Assembly (NCBI GenBank): GCA_964645155.1 | Contig: CAZYBG010000019.1 | Location: 1-46,342 of the forward strand | Length of the DNA stretch: 46,342 nt | DNA from: CAZYBG01 sp964645155 | Lineage (GTDB): Bacteria; Pseudomonadota; Alphaproteobacteria; Rhodobacterales; Rhodobacteraceae | Direction of reading: 5' to 3' | Made by a program: the position numbers and the translations under genes | In this document: in pieces, positions 43,124 through 46,342 of the stretch | Layout: each line of letters starts with the position of its first letter | How positions within the stretch are numbered: the first letter of the stretch is position 1 | Notes under the pieces: generated by a model | The model's database searches: none | Told to the model about the DNA's origin: nothing | What the model saw: only the letters and a program-made list of their open reading frames with translations

Positions 43124-44464
43124 TCAGGCGCCCATCAGCGCCGGATCGAACGGATAGCGCGTCAGGTTCTCGTGCCCGGTCTCGGTCACCAGCACCTGGT
43201 CCTCGAGCTTGATCGAGAAGCCGCCGTCCTCGGGGCTGACCAGCGCCTCGACGCAGAGCACCATGCCGGGCTCGAGCACGTAGTCGAATGCGCCGTCCTC
43301 GTGGTTGTCGGGATAGGTGATCAGCGGCCACTCGTCGCAGATGCCGACGCCATGCATCTTGCAGCCGTACTTCTGCTTCTGGAACTGGTCGTCGAGGCGG
43401 TGGCCGCCGAAGGTCAGCTCGCGGAAGCTGACCCCGGGCTTGAGCTGCGCCATGTTCGTCACGATGTGCTCGTGCGCATGGCGCATCGCGTGGACCATCG
43501 CGTTGGTCGGCCGGGCGTCGCCGATCCACCAGGTGCGCGAGATGTCGACGCAGAAGCCATAGGCGCCGATCAGGTCGGTGTCGAAGGCGACGATCTCGTT
43601 TTCCTGCACGATCCGCGGCCCGCATTCCTGGAACCACGGGTTGGTGCGGGGGCCGGAGGCGAGAAGGCGGGTCTCGATCCACTCGCCACCGCGGCGGATG
43701 TTCCCGGCGTGGAGCACCGCCCAGATGTCGTCCTCGCTCATGTTCCCCTTCGGCACGCCCTCGCGCGCCGCGCGCTCCATCTCGGCCATGGCGGCCTCGC
43801 AGGCATGGTGGGCGCAGCGCATCGCGCGGACCTCGTCCTCGCCCTTGACGGCGCGGGTCTTCTCGGTCGCCTCCTCGCCCTCCATCACCTCGAACCCCTG
43901 CGCTTCCAGCGCCCGCAGCCCGTGCAGCATGATCTTGTCGACCCCGAGGCGGCGGTTGCCGCCGCCATGCGCGGCGATCAGGTCCGTCACCTCGGCGGCG
44001 AAGCGGCGCGCGGTGTCGCCGGCGCGGTCGCCGCGGTCGAAGTAGAAGAAGTCGGCGCCTGAGCGACGCTCGCGCACCAGCGGGTTGAACGCGCTGATGA
44101 AGGGCGTGCTCTTGTAGTCCCAGATCACCATGTAGCCGTCGGCGCAGAGCAGGAGCGCGCGGAACGGGTTGTGGGTGTTCCAGAGTTGCATGTTGGTCGA
44201 ATCCGTCGCGTAACGGATGTTGAGCGGGTCGAACATCAGGAGCCCGCCCCAGTCGCGGGCGACCACCGCCTGCGTCAGCCGCCGCCAGCGATGCTCGCGC
44301 ATCCGCGGCAGGTCGGGCAGGACCAGCCCGGCCGCCTGCCACTCGCCGAAGGCCAGCGGCGTCGGGCCGATCTCGACGCGGTCGTTGTCGTTCGGCGTGC
44401 CGTCCGGCAGGGCGTCGCCCCTGGTCGGGTCGATCTTGCGGCGCTCGCGGTAGTGGGTGCTCAT
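43124..44464 (-). CDS. dddP: DMSP lyase DddP (M24 metallopeptidase fold)
   Basis: A 446-residue protein that matches Roseobacter DddP throughout, including the conserved N-terminal segment EIGPTPLAFGEW and the segment LNIRYATDSTNMQLWNTHNPFRALL. DddP cleaves dimethylsulfoniopropionate to dimethyl sulfide and acrylate. Residues that bind metal in the characterised enzyme fall at identical positions: Asp295, Asp297, Asp307, His371, Glu406 and Glu421; the catalytic Asp377 (GICDEWP) and the Tyr366 pocket residue are present too. This separates it from creatinase/prolidase relatives. GGAGAGG precedes the ATG. It is divergent from the DUF3445 gene. No acrylate-utilisation genes are adjacent. Confidence 0.93.
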   Translation of the reverse strand: MSTHYRERRKIDPTRGDALPDGTPNDNDRVEIGPTPLAFGEWQAAGLVLPDLPRMREHRWRRLTQAVVARDWGGLLMFDPLNIRYATDSTNMQLWNTHNPFRALLLCADGYMVIWDYKSTPFISAFNPLVRERRSGADFFYFDRGDRAGDTARRFAAEVTDLIAAHGGGNRRLGVDKIMLHGLRALEAQGFEVMEGEEATEKTRAVKGEDEVRAMRCAHHACEAAMAEMERAAREGVPKGNMSEDDIWAVLHAGNIRRGGEWIETRLLASGPRTNPWFQECGPRIVQENEIVAFDTDLIGAYGFCVDISRTWWIGDARPTNAMVHAMRHAHEHIVTNMAQLKPGVSFRELTFGGHRLDDQFQKQKYGCKMHGVGICDEWPLITYPDNHEDGAFDYVLEPGMVLCVEALVSPEDGGFSIKLEDQVLVTETGHENLTRYPFDPALMGA

Positions 44465-44585
44465 CCGCCTCTCCATCGCTCAAGCCAAGGATCGGGCCGC
44501 CGCTCCGGCGTGGCCCTTCCGTTTCCGGCAACGCGCGTCGCTTTCGGCTTCCCGGGCCGCGCAGCGGCCGCTACCTTCGCCGCCG

Positions 44586-45389
44586 ATGGACGCCGTTCTG
44601 CAGACCCGCCTGCCCGCGATCCCCTGGCTCGACCCGCGGCTCGCGCGGTTGCCCGGCATCCTGCCGCTCGACCCGGCGGACTGGCTCGCCACCGACGAGG
44701 CCTTTGCCGGGCAGATGGCCGAGCGCGACCGGCTGATCGCCATCCGGCCGGCCGATGTCCATGCCCTGCTGCCCGCGGCTTTTCCCGCTGCTGCAGAACT
44801 TTACCAGATGATCTTCGCGCGCCTGCCAGGCCTCGGCTACCGGCTCTCAGATGATCTGGCCATCCGCCCGGACGGGGTGGCGGTGCCGCTCGACCCGCGG
44901 CAGCCGCTCCTGACGCTCGGCCGCCTGGTGCAGGAGGACCTCTGCCTGATGCAGGCGGGGCCGGCATTCGGCGCCACGTCCGAGCATGTGCTGACCGGCG
45001 CGATCCTGTGCTTTCCGGCGTCCTGGACGCTGGCCGAGAAGATCGGCCGGCCGCTGGTGCGGATCCACGCGCCGGTGCCGCCCTATGACACGGACATCGC
45101 CCGCCGCGTCCAGCGCCTGTTCGACGCGATCCGGCCCGAGGCGCCGCTGTGGCGGATGAACTGGCACCCCTACGCGGCGCCGGACCTCTTCCATCCGCGG
45201 CGCGAGGACGACCCGCGGCCGAAGCCGAAGGAGCCGGGCGGCTACATGCGCTGCGAGAGGCAGTGCCTCCTGCGGCTGCCGCGGACCGGGGCGGTAGTGT
45301 TCTCGATCCACACCTATGTCGTGGCGATGGAGATGCTTCCGGACGAGGCGCGGACGGCGCTTGAGGGCCACACGCGGGTCGAGACCTGA
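44586..45389 (+). CDS. DUF3445/HODM-alpha-like haem-dependent oxidative N-demethylase family protein
   Basis: A 267-residue protein of the DUF3445 family, renamed after a haem-dependent oxidative N-demethylase alpha subunit. Family-like segments are GILPLDPADWLATDE near the N terminus, LGRLVQEDLCLMQ, GAILCFPASWTLAEKIGRPLVRIHAPVP and YMRCERQCLLRLPRTGAVVFSIHTYVV. In the characterised system the haem is used to demethylate secondary amines; the substrate here is unknown. Divergent from dddP with a 121-bp gap, so both may share control. The ATG at 44586 (MDAVLQ) is preferred to upstream frame starts that lie in dddP. Confidence 0.78.
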   Translation: MDAVLQTRLPAIPWLDPRLARLPGILPLDPADWLATDEAFAGQMAERDRLIAIRPADVHALLPAAFPAAAELYQMIFARLPGLGYRLSDDLAIRPDGVAVPLDPRQPLLTLGRLVQEDLCLMQAGPAFGATSEHVLTGAILCFPASWTLAEKIGRPLVRIHAPVPPYDTDIARRVQRLFDAIRPEAPLWRMNWHPYAAPDLFHPRREDDPRPKPKEPGGYMRCERQCLLRLPRTGAVVFSIHTYVVAMEMLPDEARTALEGHTRVET

Positions 45390-45504
45390 GGCGCGAATGC
45401 ATCAATCTTCGTGATGCCATGGGCAATATACATTCGTTTCCGCTAGTTTTTGGCGGCTGATAGGGTGCTTCCGACGCCCCGACAACACCGATCGGAGAAC
45501 CCGA

Positions 45505-45705
45505 ATGGCCAACGCACCCACGCTTCGCACCCCCCTCGACGCTCTTTTCCGCCCGGCATACGTGGTCGTCTGGATCGCGCTCGGCACCGCCCTGTGGCTC
45601 TCGCTTGCCGGCCCGCCCGGCACCGGGACCGACCCCGCACCAGCCGGGCAGGCGGTGGCAGAGGACTGGCACGGCAACGTCATGCGCTCCGGCTGGCGGC
45701 CCTGA
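45505..45705 (+). CDS. 66-residue single-pass membrane peptide
   Basis: A small protein with a polar N terminus (MANAPTLRTPLDALFR), one membrane segment (AYVVVWIALGTALWLSLAG, about 18-36) and a C-terminal tail with GQAVAEDWHGNVMRSGW. A GGAGAA Shine-Dalgarno lies 6-7 bases before the ATG. I do not recognise a family. It is preceded by a 115-bp AT-richer gap that likely holds its promoter and is followed by a 10-11-bp GC hairpin (45725-45748). It may be a small stress or respiratory-accessory membrane peptide, but this is not supported by homology. Confidence 0.65.
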   Translation: MANAPTLRTPLDALFRPAYVVVWIALGTALWLSLAGPPGTGTDPAPAGQAVAEDWHGNVMRSGWRP

Positions 45706-45724
45706 GGCGCCCGCTGCATGTGAG

Positions 45725-45748
45725 AAGGGGCGCCCGTGGGCGCCCCTT
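45725..45748. terminator. Bidirectional hairpin terminator between the 66-residue gene and glnA
   Basis: AAGGGGCGCCC (45725-45735) pairs with GGGCGCCCCTT (45738-45748), an inverted repeat of 11 bp per arm. The T-rich TTCCTT tail is short. It lies 20 bases downstream of the small gene's stop and 22 bases beyond the convergent glnA stop, so it can serve both. Confidence 0.6.
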
Positions 45749-45769
45749 CCTTGACGTCGGCTCCGCCTC

Positions 45770-46342
45770 TCAGCAGCTGTAGTACAGCTTGTATTCCACC
45801 GGATGCGGCGTGTGCTCGTATTCGTAGACCTCTTCCCACTTGAGCGCCATGTAGCCCTCGAGCTGGTCCTTGGTGAAGACATCGCCGGCCAGCAGGAACT
45901 CGTGGTCCTTCTCCAGCTCCTCCAGCGCCTCGCGCAGGCTCCCGCAGACCGTCGGGATCTGCGCCAGCTCCTCGGGCGGCAGGTCGTAGAGGTCCTTGTC
46001 GGAGGACGGGCCGGGGTCGATCTTGTTCCTGATGCCGTCGATGCCCGCCATCAGCAGCGCGGCAAAGCCCAGGTAGGGGTTCGCCGACGGGTCGGGGAAG
46101 CGGGCCTCGACGCGCTTGGCCTTCGGGCTTTCGGTCCACGGGATCCGCACGCAGCCGCTGCGGTTGCGCGCCGAATAGGCGCGCAGCACCGGCGCCTCGA
46201 AGCCCGGGATCAGGCGCTTGTAGCTGTTGGTGCCCGGGTTGGTCAGCGCGTTCAGCGCCTTGGCGTGCTTCAGGATGCCGCCGATGTACCACAGCGCCTC
46301 CTGGCTCAGGTCGGCGTACTTGTCGCCGGCAAAAAGCGGCTT
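45770..46342 (-). CDS. glnA: Type I glutamine synthetase GlnA, C-terminal part
   Basis: A partial gene; the 5' end lies beyond the window and 190 residues are visible. The segments GTNSYKRLIPGFEAP, RNRSGCVRIPW, RFPDPSANPYLGFAALLMAG and LYDLPPEELAQIP are those of GlnA. The Tyr in LYDLPPE is the adenylylation site of GS-I beta, so activity is likely regulated by GlnE. It ends in YEYEHTPHPVEYKLYYSC, a usual alphaproteobacterial C terminus. It makes glutamine from glutamate and ammonia. Confidence 0.96.
   Translation of the reverse strand, partial: KPLFAGDKYADLSQEALWYIGGILKHAKALNALTNPGTNSYKRLIPGFEAPVLRAYSARNRSGCVRIPWTESPKAKRVEARFPDPSANPYLGFAALLMAGIDGIRNKIDPGPSSDKDLYDLPPEELAQIPTVCGSLREALEELEKDHEFLLAGDVFTKDQLEGYMALKWEEVYEYEHTPHPVEYKLYYSC

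Noticed and set aside
43124..44464. Xaa-Pro aminopeptidase or creatinase instead of DddP
   Set aside because: Residue-by-residue placement of all seven metal and catalytic positions matches DddP, including the catalytic Asp377, and the N-terminal sequence is DddP-like throughout.

Overview
The window is GC-rich chromosomal DNA (about 70% G+C by eye) from an alphaproteobacterium, most likely a marine member of the Rhodobacteraceae/Roseobacter group. The evidence is the gene families present: Usg, a magnesium-type HemB, TrmFO, an RTX-Hint protein and a DddP-type DMSP lyase. Two sequences also match the alphaproteobacterial LexA operator GTTC-N7-GTTC. I see no phage, transposon, integron, CRISPR array or island boundary. 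Gene density is high, with many 4-bp start/stop overlaps.

Layout, left to right. (1) 1-8.1 kb: the end of ligA, recG, a 40-residue membrane peptide behind SOS-type operators, then an Fe-S scaffold protein, hisI, gluQ-RS with a methyltransferase, trmFO, a DoxX protein and a predicted outer-membrane protein. (2) 8.3-13.6 kb: gyrA, usg, a lytic transglycosylase and a DUF883/holin-like membrane pair. (3) 13.5-18.4 kb: ornithine cyclodeaminase and arginase with a divergent Lrp regulator, dsbB and a YqaA-type membrane protein, a YpfJ-type zinc peptidase and tRNA-Leu(CAA). (4) 18.8-21.7 kb: a 997-residue RTX protein ending in a Hint domain. (5) 21.8-31 kb, all on the minus strand: a periplasmic binding protein, both LivG/LivF ATPases, a small secreted protein, both LivH/LivM permeases, a dimethylglycine/sarcosine dehydrogenase-like flavoprotein and a MobA-like nucleotidyltransferase. 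This reads as one uptake-and-oxidation unit. (6) 31-38 kb: a PQQ-type sugar dehydrogenase, a SYLF lipoprotein, a cupin plus a YcaQ/AlkX-type DNA glycosylase behind a perfect LexA box, and mfd. (7) 38-46.3 kb: a conserved membrane protein, hemB, a LysR regulator with a divergent 55-residue ORF, a Bcr/CflA exporter with a DsbA/FrnE-like oxidoreductase, the DMSP lyase DddP, a DUF3445/HODM-like protein, a small membrane peptide and the end of glnA.

Three themes stand out. DNA repair is well represented (ligA, recG, mfd, alkX-like), and two loci not usually listed in the SOS regulon carry consensus LexA operators. Catabolism of methylated osmolytes is suggested by DddP, the DUF3445 protein and the Liv-transporter/dimethylglycine-dehydrogenase cluster. 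Nitrogen and arginine metabolism is represented by arginase, ornithine cyclodeaminase and glnA. The most promising undescribed element is the SOS-box-controlled 40-residue membrane peptide at 2693-2815, which resembles in concept, though not in demonstrated homology, the SOS division inhibitor SidA of Caulobacter.
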